Positions 56,313 to 64,000 of a DNA stretch of 64,000 bases are shown in pieces. Each line of letters starts with the position of its first letter. Positions within the stretch are counted from its first letter, which is position 1. This stretch comes from Psychroflexus montanilacus (GTDB lineage Bacteria > Bacteroidota > Bacteroidia > Flavobacteriales > Flavobacteriaceae), in assembly GCF_020164535.1 (NCBI RefSeq), contig NZ_JAIQZC010000001.1, forward strand, positions 186,001 to 250,000, given 5' to 3'. The translations under genes were made by a program, and so were the position numbers. The notes beneath the pieces were generated by a model. That model made no database searches and was not told the origin of the DNA. It saw nothing but the letters and a program-made list of their open reading frames with translations.

Positions 56313-57511
56313 TAAAATTGAAAATCATCTTCAACTCCTTCATTGTATTCACCAAGGGTATAGGGAGCCTTGTTCTTTTCTTGTAATAGCCAATTTTTGT
56401 TTTTACAGATAGTGATTAATTCTTTAGCTCTGTTGTCGCCTAATTTATTATCATATTGATTTTTAAAAGCTATTTTTACTTGTATGACGAGTTCTGAATA
56501 ACTAAGACTGTTTTCTTTTGAAAAAACTTCTGTGAGGATTTGGTACTTTTTATAATCTTCTAAATCAAGTATATCAAATTTTTTTCTTCTTGATTCAGTT
56601 TTAATTTTATAATCGTCAACTAATACCGGCATACCATCCTCATTTATTTCAAAGGCAAATGGCTCAGGGTCTTTATTTCTGCACATTTGTGCTTCAACAA
56701 CTGAAATATTATCATTATGCTCATTTTTGGTGACTGATAAAACAGTTTCAGCCTTATTAATCAGCTCCGTACCTATATGGCCACGAGCATTATTGTCACT
56801 TTTATTTTGATGTAATACACTTATGATATGAATATCTAATTCTTCTGTCCATTTTAAAAGTTTGGATGAGATATTTGTAGCTTCAGCCTCATCATTAATT
56901 GAGGTTACTAAGTCTTTTATTCCATCAATAACCACAAAGCCTAAATTTTTAGTTTTATAGATGATGTCTTCAATAATACTAAGCCTTTCTTCGGGTTTTT
57001 TAGAGCGTAGATAATACACCTTTAAGTCCTGTGGTTTACTTTGTCCTATCTGCTTGCAGATGCGCTTTAAAGCTAATTGTACATGATATTTACCCTGTTC
57101 AGTGTCGAAATACAGAACTTTCTTTTTATCATGAGGAAGACAACCGACAAATTGGTTAAAATGTTTACCAGCACTCAATAATGTTGATACAGTAATGCCA
57201 ACAAAAAAAGATTTTCTACTTTTTGCTTTTCCAATTAAAAGCGACAAATTCCCTAATGTACCTAAAATGGTATATTTATCGTCAATTACTTGTTTCCATG
57301 CAATCTTAGGCAGTGGAATATTATCTGTCGGCTTAACCTCTAAATTTGAATAATCATTTAGGGAACTATTCTTTAAAGTATGCAAGTGCTTTACTATGGT
57401 CACAGGATTATCTAAACTATCAAATTGAGGATTAATTTGTATGGCATTAAGCTGATTATCTTTACCCTCATTATGATCATTAGATATTGTAGGGTTGTTG
57501 TTATTTTCCAT
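56312..57511 (-). CDS. RepA-like AAA ATPase (hexameric helicase type)
   Basis: A 399-residue protein of the RepA/DnaB-like RecA-fold group carried by mobile elements. The P-loop is LLIGKAKSRKSFF near residue 88 (a GxxxxxKS type), Walker B is FVVIDGIKD near residue 196, and SVLHQNKSDNNARGHIGTELINKAETVLSV matches the sensor and arginine region of RepA-like ATPases. The first 70 residues are Asn-rich and unstructured. It is probably the replication helicase or loader of the excised element. It ends in the iteron-like region and starts 4 bases after the HTH gene. Confidence 0.8.
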   Translation of the reverse strand: MENNNNPTISNDHNEGKDNQLNAIQINPQFDSLDNPVTIVKHLHTLKNSSLNDYSNLEVKPTDNIPLPKIAWKQVIDDKYTILGTLGNLSLLIGKAKSRKSFFVGITVSTLLSAGKHFNQFVGCLPHDKKKVLYFDTEQGKYHVQLALKRICKQIGQSKPQDLKVYYLRSKKPEERLSIIEDIIYKTKNLGFVVIDGIKDLVTSINDEAEATNISSKLLKWTEELDIHIISVLHQNKSDNNARGHIGTELINKAETVLSVTKNEHNDNISVVEAQMCRNKDPEPFAFEINEDGMPVLVDDYKIKTESRRKKFDILDLEDYKKYQILTEVFSKENSLSYSELVIQVKIAFKNQYDNKLGDNRAKELITICKNKNWLLQEKNKAPYTLGEYNEGVEDDFQF

Positions 57512-57515
57512 AGCT

Positions 57516-57860
57516 TCAATCCTTTTTTAGTTTACACAAATATGCGTCTGCTTCATGCTGTATTTCTTCTTGTGTTTTATTGCGCCCTTCTTTTAAATAA
57601 TTAATAAGGTCTTTATTTGAGAAATAAAGGCGTTTTCCTCGTTTCATATAAGGAATTTCATTCCTAGAGACTTTTGAGTAGATGGTGGGAACCGAAAGGT
57701 TCAAGAAGCTGGAAGCATCTTTGATGCTCATTAGTTTTTCTACCTGTTCTTCTTTTGGAGTGTTAAAGTGTTTTTGGATTAAGCTTTCAATTGTGCTCAT
57801 TTTGTCGTACACTGCTTGAATAGCTTTTGGTAGGTCGTTGAAGGTTAGATTTTCGTTCAT
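57516..57860 (-). CDS. Excisionase-like helix-turn-helix protein
   Basis: A 114-residue protein; residues 45-95 form a MerR/AlpA-type HTH (SIKDASSFLNLSVPTIYSKVSRNEIPYMKRGKRLYFSNKDLINYLKEG), the Bacteroidota excisionase pattern. It may direct excision with the integrase or regulate the replication genes that follow 4 bases later. A cluster of TTTCCG/CGGAAA words lies just upstream at 57904-57943. Confidence 0.85.
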   Translation of the reverse strand: MNENLTFNDLPKAIQAVYDKMSTIESLIQKHFNTPKEEQVEKLMSIKDASSFLNLSVPTIYSKVSRNEIPYMKRGKRLYFSNKDLINYLKEGRNKTQEEIQHEADAYLCKLKKD

Positions 57861-57903
57861 GATACATTATATTTAATTGTACCATGCAAAATTGAAAAAC
57901 GGG

Positions 57904-57943
57904 TTTCCGAATATTTCACGGAAAAAATCCGTGTTTACGGAAA
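57904..57943. promoter_or_regulatory. Operator-like CGGAAA/TTTCCG cluster
   Basis: TTTCCG (57904-57909) is inverted to CGGAAA (57919-57924), with a further CGGAAA at 57938-57943, 19 bases on. A hairpin CACGGA/TCCGTG (57917-57922 with 57928-57933) lies within. It is upstream of the HTH gene, a likely binding site for that protein, and could also terminate the gene ending at 57952. Confidence 0.4.
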
Positions 57944-57951
57944 GTAATATT

Positions 57952-59295
57952 TTATAAGCCCATCAGTTTTCTGACTCGAACATCATAGTCTTCGCCATTT
58001 TCATTCTTCTTTTTTACTTTCCAGAAGTTGTCTTCTTTGTAGCCTTTATAATCTAAGAAGATTGATTCCCACAACGTAAAAAGTTTTTGGTGTTTAGCAG
58101 TTCTATTATGAAAACCATCCTTTCTTAATTCATCAAATAAGATTTGGAAAGCTAATTGGGTTATATATTTGTTGGTTTTAACTTTTCTTATAGGCTTACT
58201 TATTACAGGTACTGTAAAATTATGCTCAAAAAAATAGGTGGTCCATCTGAGTAAATTTCTAAAGTCTTCCTCATTGTCTAATATTGGCTTTCCTTTTTGG
58301 TGGCAATCGTCTAAAAAAAAAGTAAAGTAAGTTTCTATTTTATCAGCTAATGAGTGAGTTTCATCTTGAATAGGATTGTCTGAATGTTCATTGTTAATAT
58401 TTGTGTTGTCAATATTTAAATAAGTGCCATTTGTATCAATAGCTGATTTTAAATATTTGACATATCTATCTTTTAGTATTTTATAATCAATATTATTTAT
58501 AGTTAGTTTTTCTACTGTTTCTAGTTCTAGTTTTATTTTTTCTTCTCTTGTATAGCTTTCAGGGTAAGTTTCCATTCTTTGATTGAAGAATGTATCTTTA
58601 TGCTGTTCCCAGTTACTAGGATTTAGAATGCTATTGTTGTTTTTTTGCTTTATATTTTTGTAAGTTTTACCATCAACATTTAAATCAGAAATTAGTTCTA
58701 TTTGAAAAAAATAAAAATCTTCTAGGCTTTCTCTTATTCTTTCTGCTCTACTTTTTTCTTTCAAAACTGGGTAGTTTATAGGTTTAGCTACTATGTTCCC
58801 TTCTTTTACTTCAAGTTGCCTGAAACTTTCTTTTAATACCTTTAATTGTGCTAATTTAATATCACGTTCAATATTCTCAACTTCATAATAATTTAAACTA
58901 CCTAAATACCGACCATTTGTTATGCTCATTAGATGAACTGTGAATGTAAAACCACCCATACTGTAAGGTGTTTCACTTTCTAATTCTTTTTCACAATAAT
59001 CAATAGTTTCTTTTCTTTTTTGCTCAATAGATTTGCCTTGTAAATCACCATAGGTGATGGTATTGTTTTTAGCTGTTTCAAGCATTTTTAAAAGCATTTC
59101 TTTGCGTTCCCATACTTTGTCTTGCAAGTGATTTCTGAAACTTTCTATTACATCTTGACAGCCTTTAAAAAATTCATCTGCTTCAAAAAAGTGATCCTTT
59201 TCAGCTTTTTTAAATTCGCGATAAAAATATTTATCTAAAAATTCTCTACTGTTTTTGTTCGTATATCCTTTTAAAACTATATCTAAAAAATCCAT
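57952..59295 (-). CDS. Hypothetical mobile-element protein
   Basis: A 447-residue hydrophilic protein without recognised domain. N-terminal helices are charged (NSREFLDKYFYREFKKAEKDHFFEADEFFKG); in the middle TPYSMGGFTFTVHLMSITNGRYLGSLNYYEVENIE; the end reads FWKVKKKNENGEDYDVRVRKLMGL. Between about 300 and 330 it has an Asn/Asp-rich linker. Such proteins often sit between integrase and excisionase in Bacteroidota islands. The function is unknown. Confidence 0.6.
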   Translation of the reverse strand: MDFLDIVLKGYTNKNSREFLDKYFYREFKKAEKDHFFEADEFFKGCQDVIESFRNHLQDKVWERKEMLLKMLETAKNNTITYGDLQGKSIEQKRKETIDYCEKELESETPYSMGGFTFTVHLMSITNGRYLGSLNYYEVENIERDIKLAQLKVLKESFRQLEVKEGNIVAKPINYPVLKEKSRAERIRESLEDFYFFQIELISDLNVDGKTYKNIKQKNNNSILNPSNWEQHKDTFFNQRMETYPESYTREEKIKLELETVEKLTINNIDYKILKDRYVKYLKSAIDTNGTYLNIDNTNINNEHSDNPIQDETHSLADKIETYFTFFLDDCHQKGKPILDNEEDFRNLLRWTTYFFEHNFTVPVISKPIRKVKTNKYITQLAFQILFDELRKDGFHNRTAKHQKLFTLWESIFLDYKGYKEDNFWKVKKKNENGEDYDVRVRKLMGL

Positions 59296-59353
59296 TTCTT
59301 ATAATTGTGTTGGTTGATAAGAATGTTGTTTATGTTCATTTAATAAAGAATAT

Positions 59354-60580
59354 TTAACTGCTTTTTTTAAAAGCGGATGTCAGCACGTCTGTTTCTTTTT
59401 GAATTTGGTCGTTTTCAAAGCTATCTAAATAGTTTTCTGTAACTCCAACGTTGCTATGCCCCAGTAATTCGCTAATCATTTCAATTTTGGCCCCAGAGCG
59501 CTTTAATACCGTGGCGAAGCTGTGCCGGGCAAAGTAGGTGGTTACGTTTTTCTCAATGCCTATTTCTTTAGCAATGCGCTTCATGTACTTGTTTATAATT
59601 TTGGTTAAGTTTTGGCAAACTTTTCTTTGTTGCTTTGCTGTCATATTGATTTCAAAGTGTGGGAATATATAAGCCCCTTGGTTTAATGATGGTTGCCCCC
59701 ACTTCTTGATTATCGCTAAACTTTCAGGTTTTAAGGCTACTGTGATATTCTTTGGCTCTTTGCGGCTATCTCTTGTTTTTGCTCTTTTATAGGTGAGCAT
59801 ATTGTTGTTTATGTTACTCCATTTTAATAAGCAAAAATCTTTTACGTTCATACCATTTGAAAGGTAAAGAAATAACCAGTAATCTTTCGCCATATCTTCT
59901 GCGCTACTCAATTCAGATTCATAGTTGTAAATTTTGCCTATCTCATCAATGGTTAATGCTTTTTTAGTGTTTTTGCTTGTAGGAATAGTGTATTTTTTAC
60001 TTCCAATACCAAATGGATATATGCTTTTATCTATATCTTGCTGATTGTAGATTGCTCTAAGGCTTCTTAAATACATACTAACAGTTGTGATACTGTTGCC
60101 CTGTATTTTCATCCAGTTCTCGTATTTCTTCAAAAATCTCGGTGTTATGTCGGCAAAAGTCAAGTTTTTATGAAATTTATCTATACTTGTTTTAGCACAT
60201 TTGTAGCAGGATGCTGTGCTTATTTTGTCGTTCAGCTCTAGTGTTTCAATGTATTTATCAAATGCATAAGAAACGCTGTCATTTACATTACGGTACTCCA
60301 AATAATGCTCTTTGAAAATTTCAAACGAAAAAACCTTCAGTTTTTTTATAATGTCATTAGCTTTATTCTCAAAATACTCAATTGTAGATTTGATTACTTT
60401 TTGATCCTCGGTCTTTCTTTTGCTATAAAAAACTTTCTCAAATTCATCTGTAGTTAAATCAACTCCGGTTGAAAAATAAATGCGCTTTCTGTTGAAAGTA
60501 ATTTTGATTTTCACAGAACAGGACCCGTCTGCTTTAGGTCTATTAGTGTCATGGTAGATAGTTGCATTAGCTGGTTTCAT
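59354..60580 (-). CDS. Tyrosine recombinase / phage integrase
   Basis: A 408-residue integrase starting at ATG 60580 (MKPANATIYHDTNRPKADG, the usual Bacteroidota arm-domain start); a longer frame to 60658 lies over the promoter. Order: arm-binding domain, SAM-like core-binding domain (residues 100-190), catalytic domain. The second catalytic Arg is R352 (ARHSFAT), with H375 (LGHSN) and nucleophile Y384 (ENYLDSF). The place of the first Arg reads NGMNVKD, so Arg is replaced by Asn, as in several Bacteroidota integrases. It acts at the tRNA-Arg att site; see 60606 for its promoter and arm sites. Confidence 0.93.
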   Translation of the reverse strand: MKPANATIYHDTNRPKADGSCSVKIKITFNRKRIYFSTGVDLTTDEFEKVFYSKRKTEDQKVIKSTIEYFENKANDIIKKLKVFSFEIFKEHYLEYRNVNDSVSYAFDKYIETLELNDKISTASCYKCAKTSIDKFHKNLTFADITPRFLKKYENWMKIQGNSITTVSMYLRSLRAIYNQQDIDKSIYPFGIGSKKYTIPTSKNTKKALTIDEIGKIYNYESELSSAEDMAKDYWLFLYLSNGMNVKDFCLLKWSNINNNMLTYKRAKTRDSRKEPKNITVALKPESLAIIKKWGQPSLNQGAYIFPHFEINMTAKQQRKVCQNLTKIINKYMKRIAKEIGIEKNVTTYFARHSFATVLKRSGAKIEMISELLGHSNVGVTENYLDSFENDQIQKETDVLTSAFKKSS

Positions 60581-60605
60581 GGCTTTTTGGTTTTTTGATT
60601 TTAGT

Positions 60606-60628
60606 ATTGTAACACATTTGTAACACAA
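60606..60628. repeat. Putative integrase arm-type sites, right end
   Basis: A 23-bp block, identical and in the same orientation as 40070-40092, made of two copies of the TTGTAACACA word. It lies 122 bases inside the right att repeat and over the integrase transcription start. Confidence 0.65.
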
Positions 60629-60652
60629 ATATACTATAATAAAGCAAAACAA
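60626..60652 (-). promoter_or_regulatory. Integrase promoter
   Basis: On the minus strand the -7 TATATTTG (60626-60633) is preceded by TTG (60650-60652), spacing 16, slightly short. The -7 box overlaps the end of the arm repeat, so integrase binding would shut its own promoter. The leader to ATG 60580 is about 40 bases. Confidence 0.5.
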
Positions 60653-60749
60653 ACACATAATAAAGCAAAATAATTTTACATATAAAGCTGAAATATAGTG
60701 TTTTATGTTGTTTTTTCTTATAAATGTATATTGGTATTTTGGGCTTATT

Positions 60750-60799
60750 TCTGCCTTCTAAGCAGACGGTCACAGGTTCGAATCCTGTCGCGATCACTT
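60750..60799. repeat. attachment-site repeat, right (tRNA-Arg fragment)
   Basis: A 50-bp exact copy of 39976-40025: the 3' half of tRNA-Arg from the anticodon stem, with no 5' half upstream, so it is not a functional tRNA. It marks the right end of the island. Confidence 0.95.
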
Positions 60800-60805
60800 A
60801 ACCAT

Positions 60806-60840
60806 AAAACCACGTTCTTTCGAATGTGGTTTTTTGCTTT
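60806..60840 (+). terminator. Terminator flanking the right end; former tRNA-Arg terminator
   Basis: AAAACCACGTTC (60806-60817) pairs with GAATGTGGTTTT (60822-60833), loop TTTC, one G-T pair, followed by a T run. It lies 7 bases after the tRNA fragment, at the same distance a tRNA terminator would, so before the insertion it probably ended tRNA-Arg transcription. Confidence 0.75.
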
Positions 60841-60871
60841 TTAGACATTCCTGGTTTGAAATCACAAACCT

Positions 60872-63127
60872 TTAATTAGACAGCAGTATCGTCTGGCAAT
60901 ATCGCTTTGTTGATCGCTCCAAGTTGTCCGATAAGGAAACGAGCCATCCCAGGTGGTTGGAAATCAAATAGGCTTCCTGCAAAGCATGCAAAGTTTCCGT
61001 ATCCAGTGTTTCATTACCTTGTTTGATGTTTTCATCTCTTACATGCGCTAGACGCTTATATGTACTAAATAATTTCTCCTGAGCATGTTCGACTTTAGTT
61101 TTAGCAATTTTTTCCTGACTTGAGGTTTCTTCCAGGCTATCTAAAGCTCCCTGGAGTGTATTTGAGATTCTATTGATAAGCACATTAAATTCGACTGAAG
61201 CTGGCGTAGTTTGGTGCTTAGTAATAAAATTCCCTATAGATGCTATGGCAGAAATGAGGGTCTGGTGAAGCGTTACCATTTCATAAATCAACTGAAATTC
61301 TTTTTGCTTGGATTTAGGATCCTGAGTCAGTCTTTGAAAGGCAGCGTTCAATTGGCTTATAGCCAGGAATGCTTCTTTTCTTGCTAAATTATAAGCCAAG
61401 GTTTTATCATCTGGATTTTGATATAAATCCTGAGTGGCCAGAAGATAAGCTTTATTAGCTTTCAAAGCTTTTATAAGCACTTGTTTTAGATTATACACTT
61501 CCCAGCTAGGCAATAGACTATAATTCGCCACTACAGCAATTACTGCCCCTATAAAAGTGTCTAGGACTCTGTATTGAATCACTTCAAGAGCCTTAGGATT
61601 GATAAATGAGTAAACGAAAACTATGCTAATAGTGATAAGTGCGGCAGCCGATTTATAATTCTGCTGAATCAATGCAAAAGCAAACACCAGAGACACTAAT
61701 GCTAATACTGCATATAGAATTTCATTTTGAGTAAGTAAAACAATTCCCACAGCTATAACTGCTCCTATGATGGTTCCAATGATACGGTCCTTTGAGCGTT
61801 CTTTAGTCAATCCATAACTTGGACGCATGATAACAATGATGGTAAGTAATATCCAATAGGTATTCTGAATTTCAAAGAAAATTCCTAAACTGTAAGCAAA
61901 TAACATGGCAATACTTAGCCTTAGTGAATGTCTGAATAAAGTGGAATCCAGTCGTAAGTTTTGTAAAATTACATTGAACCTATATTCGTGGAGGGTTAAA
62001 AACTGACTAGCATCCTGCCTTTTTAGAGAAACCTTTGCCGCCTCTTTCACATTATCCATAGCTCGTCGTATAGCAATGATTTCTTCTAGTAATTGTTCCT
62101 GATAATCGTAAAGGTTCTTTAAGATTAAAGCTCCTTCTCTAGCCAGAGGTAGCTTAAATTTCTCAAGATAGTCCGTTATAGAGTCGTTAGCCTTAGTTAA
62201 GGCCTTGGTTAAATTCTCTTTATCTGGTAATGGATCGTGTTGCATTAAGACTTCAGATAACCTAATGAGATGGTTACCCATGACCTTATTTAACTTCTTA
62301 GCAGATTTAAGAAACTCTTTTCTGTCTGCAAAAACTTTATCGATTTTTTCATAATTCATTTGTTCAGCTTCGATAAGTTCAAATATTTTAATCGTTGAAA
62401 TGAAAATCAATAACTGTTTTTCTTCATACCTTGAACGTCCTGATCGTTTTCTCACTGTAAGGAGCACCTCTCTAAGGGTTTCATGCTTATCGTTGATTTG
62501 ATTTTGTAGCACGAAGCTCTGCTGAAGTCTACTGTCCCTATCTTTTGCATCGGTTAATAGTCTAGCTCGTAACTTCAAATAATCACCTATCAAATACAGT
62601 GTATCCGATAACAATTGATTTTGATCTTTATTTGGAAAAATAAATTGAAAAAGCAGCGATACTGTTAAGTACCAAAGCCCACCAACTCCCATAAAGACTA
62701 CTTGAATTAAAATGTCTGAAGTCGAACTTTTATCAATAGCAAAGGCAATCACCATGGCCAATAAACCTGAAAAAGATACCAGAGATGCCCTAAATCCATA
62801 AACAGAAAGGAGTGAAACAAAAAAGGCAATCACGCCCATAGCTATAAGTAAGACTGGCAGGTAAGGCTTTGTAAATAATATCACAGTGGTAATCAACATT
62901 GTTAAACCAGTGCTGATCAAAATGGCGTTAACTTTTCGTTTTCTACTACCTGGCATATCTCCAGGAGCATTTAAAAAAGCTCCAACTACAATAGGCAAAG
63001 CAAATTCAAAGTAGCCTAAGCCATACAAAATAGCAAATGGTAAAGCAAGCGCCACACCAAGACGGATTCCTCGATCAAAATTTGAACTTTTAAAGAATAA
63101 TTCGAGTTGCTTGATCGTTTCTTTCAC
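60872..63127 (-). CDS. FUSC family inner-membrane protein (YccS/YhfK-like)
   Basis: A 751-residue protein with two sets of about five helices: residues 20-160 (GVALALPFAILYGLGYFEFALPIVVGAFLN; LISTGLTMLITTVILFTKPYLPVLLIAMGVIAFFVSLLSV) and 405-530 (LSIAMLFAYSLGIFFEIQNTYWILLTIIVIMRPSYGLTKERSKDRIIGTIIGAVIAVGIVLL). The segment MRPSYGLTKERSKDRIIGT is the FUSC signature (aromatic-acid exporter/fusaric acid resistance group). Long soluble helical parts lie between and after. It is likely a transporter; the substrate is unknown. It is the first core gene beyond the island. Confidence 0.88.
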   Translation of the reverse strand: MKETIKQLELFFKSSNFDRGIRLGVALALPFAILYGLGYFEFALPIVVGAFLNAPGDMPGSRKRKVNAILISTGLTMLITTVILFTKPYLPVLLIAMGVIAFFVSLLSVYGFRASLVSFSGLLAMVIAFAIDKSSTSDILIQVVFMGVGGLWYLTVSLLFQFIFPNKDQNQLLSDTLYLIGDYLKLRARLLTDAKDRDSRLQQSFVLQNQINDKHETLREVLLTVRKRSGRSRYEEKQLLIFISTIKIFELIEAEQMNYEKIDKVFADRKEFLKSAKKLNKVMGNHLIRLSEVLMQHDPLPDKENLTKALTKANDSITDYLEKFKLPLAREGALILKNLYDYQEQLLEEIIAIRRAMDNVKEAAKVSLKRQDASQFLTLHEYRFNVILQNLRLDSTLFRHSLRLSIAMLFAYSLGIFFEIQNTYWILLTIIVIMRPSYGLTKERSKDRIIGTIIGAVIAVGIVLLTQNEILYAVLALVSLVFAFALIQQNYKSAAALITISIVFVYSFINPKALEVIQYRVLDTFIGAVIAVVANYSLLPSWEVYNLKQVLIKALKANKAYLLATQDLYQNPDDKTLAYNLARKEAFLAISQLNAAFQRLTQDPKSKQKEFQLIYEMVTLHQTLISAIASIGNFITKHQTTPASVEFNVLINRISNTLQGALDSLEETSSQEKIAKTKVEHAQEKLFSTYKRLAHVRDENIKQGNETLDTETLHALQEAYLISNHLGWLVSLSDNLERSTKRYCQTILLSN

Positions 63128-63417
63128 TTTTTTGAGATAAAGTTAATTTAAATAGATGACGCCCTAGTTTATAAATTAAACTTCCTGTGGAAAAAGTTTT
63201 AAAGTTAATATCCGAAATTTTAATGAACTTAGGGTTTAGATTTAGATGGATATTTAAAGAATAGCTGAATTTTTTGAAAACTATCAGATAGTTTTAACAA
63301 GAGAATGACTGATTATAGGTTAATTTTAAAAATATTAATTAATGCCGTTTATCTATTGTATAGTTCTATGAATTCTTATAATTGGATAAGCTACAGGTAA
63401 ATTAAAAACATTATATC

Positions 63418-63837
63418 ATGAAAACACTTCTTTGCATTTTATTTACATTTTTTATAAGTTTTACAGGATTTTCACAAACTTTCGAGTTAAAAGTAGTTGT
63501 AGAGGAAATCGAAGATAAGGATGGAATTATCTATCTATCATTGCATGACAATGCGGACAGCTTTCCAAGTGACGATAAAAAAGCAGTAAAAACAGGAAAA
63601 ATTGAGAAATTTAATACTACCGCAGAATTCACTTTTTCAGGACTTAAAGAAGGTGACTATGCCATATCCATCTTTCAAGACCTAAATGGAAACGAGGAAA
63701 TGGACACCAACATGTTAGGTATTCCAAAAGAGCCAGTAGGTGCTTCTAATATGACTTCACTTGGCAGACCTAAATTTTCAAAATGTAAATTCAATGTAAG
63801 TGAAGATTCAACAATGACAATCAAATACATGAACTAA
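63418..63837 (+). CDS. DUF2141 domain-containing secreted protein
   Basis: A 139-residue protein with a signal peptide (MKTLLCILFTFFISFTGFSQ) and a DUF2141 domain: FELKVVVEEIEDKDGIIYLSLHDNADSF, then FSGLKEGDYAISIFQDLNGNEEMDTNMLGIPKEPVGASN. The DLNGN.E.DTN loop with a following GIP.EP.G is the family hallmark. Expected in the periplasm or at the outer membrane; no biochemical function is known. It is preceded by a 290-base gap with no gene or clear promoter. Confidence 0.88.
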   Translation: MKTLLCILFTFFISFTGFSQTFELKVVVEEIEDKDGIIYLSLHDNADSFPSDDKKAVKTGKIEKFNTTAEFTFSGLKEGDYAISIFQDLNGNEEMDTNMLGIPKEPVGASNMTSLGRPKFSKCKFNVSEDSTMTIKYMN

Positions 63838-63858
63838 GCATGAAGGAATTGATTATAA

Positions 63859-64000
63859 TTAAAAATCAGTAGGATATGCTTTTGAATAAGGAGACCAAAT
63901 TTCATAAATAGGTTGTCCTTTTGAGCTGTTTCCTTTATGATGCCATTCACCTTTAATTACTTCATATTCAAAACTTAAAGCATCACCAACTCGATCTTTG
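63859..64000 (-). CDS. Partial gene, C-terminal 46 residues
   Basis: The minus strand reads KDRVGDALSFEYEVIKGEWHHKGN and continues GQPIYEIWSPYSKAYPTDF to TAA at 63859-63861; the rest lies beyond the window. The composition is coding-like and there are no stops. No family is recognised. Confidence 0.6.
   Translation of the reverse strand, partial: KDRVGDALSFEYEVIKGEWHHKGNSSKGQPIYEIWSPYSKAYPTDF

Larger units (their letters stand above)
39976..60799. mobile_element. tRNA-Arg-integrated genomic island (20.8 kb) with defence cargo
   Basis: Bounded by a 50-bp exact direct repeat of the tRNA-Arg 3' half (39976-40025 and 60750-60799); a tyrosine recombinase lies just inside the right end. Gene content from the right: integrase, unknown 447-residue protein, excisionase-like HTH protein, AAA ATPase, primase-like protein, hsdM-X-Y-hsdS-hsdR, a broken DUF5655 gene, a HEPN/unknown/SecB operon, a DUF4236-like protein and mostly non-coding DNA. 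No relaxase, VirD4, VirB4 or tra gene is seen. The element is thus probably a satellite or mobilizable integrative element. The age of the insertion is unknown; some parts are decayed. Confidence 0.92.

Noticed and set aside
60750-60799. Second tRNA-Arg gene
   Set aside because: Only the 3' half is present; upstream bases do not form a D arm or acceptor stem, so this is the att remnant.
39976-60799. Complete integrative and conjugative element
   Set aside because: No relaxase, coupling protein, VirB4-type ATPase or other transfer gene is visible, so conjugation by its own means is not supported.

Overview
The window is chromosomal DNA of a member of the Flavobacteriaceae (Bacteroidota). The evidence is an AT-rich sequence, promoters of the Bacteroidota type (-7 TAnnTTTG) with no Shine-Dalgarno signals, type IX secretion (T9SS) C-terminal sorting domains of both type A and type B, a Lacal_2735-family small protein, a FolK/deoxynucleoside-kinase fusion, and an EpsC-type CysE paired with CysM. 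The sequence alone does not fix the genus.

Positions 1-39,840 are core chromosome in short operons. They include uvrA, a LOG-family protein, a secreted T9SS nuclease and a degenerate M1-peptidase/beta-barrel protein; folE-msrA on the minus strand; an ABC ATPase with a TIGR02757 protein; a GAF histidine kinase; and a tightly overlapped run from a BatA-domain protein through a dihydroorotase homologue, a small membrane protein, an esterase, udk, an FtsB-like protein and both subunits of methylmalonyl-CoA mutase. These are followed by a GH3 protein, a minus-strand envelope cluster (metallopeptidase-like, outer-membrane and AsmA proteins), a queuosine-precursor transporter, folK-dNK, cysE-cysM, a fabH/fabI-like pair, a large T9SS type B protein, holA, a glycosyltransferase and an OmpA lipoprotein.

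Positions 39,976-60,799 are a 20.8-kb integrated genomic island. It is inserted in the 3' half of a tRNA-Arg(UCU) gene and bounded by an exact 50-bp direct repeat. At its right end lie a tyrosine recombinase, a 447-residue unknown, an excisionase-like HTH protein, a RepA-like AAA ATPase and a DUF6371 primase-like protein, with iteron-like repeats between the last two. No relaxase or conjugation gene is visible, so the island looks like a non-self-transmissible (satellite or mobilizable) element with its own replication module. Its cargo is defensive: a type I restriction-modification operon (hsdM, two unknown genes, hsdS, hsdR), a DUF5655 nuclease-like gene broken by one stop codon, and an operon of a HEPN protein, an unknown protein and a SecB-like chaperone. 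That last operon resembles a toxin-antitoxin-chaperone (TAC) system and is the best candidate here for an undescribed system. The left part of the island is about 2.6 kb of mostly non-coding DNA holding a decayed T9SS domain, a 49-residue reading frame and several strong hairpins.

Positions 60,800-64,000 are core chromosome again: the terminator that probably once served the tRNA, a FUSC-family membrane protein, a secreted DUF2141 protein and the end of an unidentified gene.
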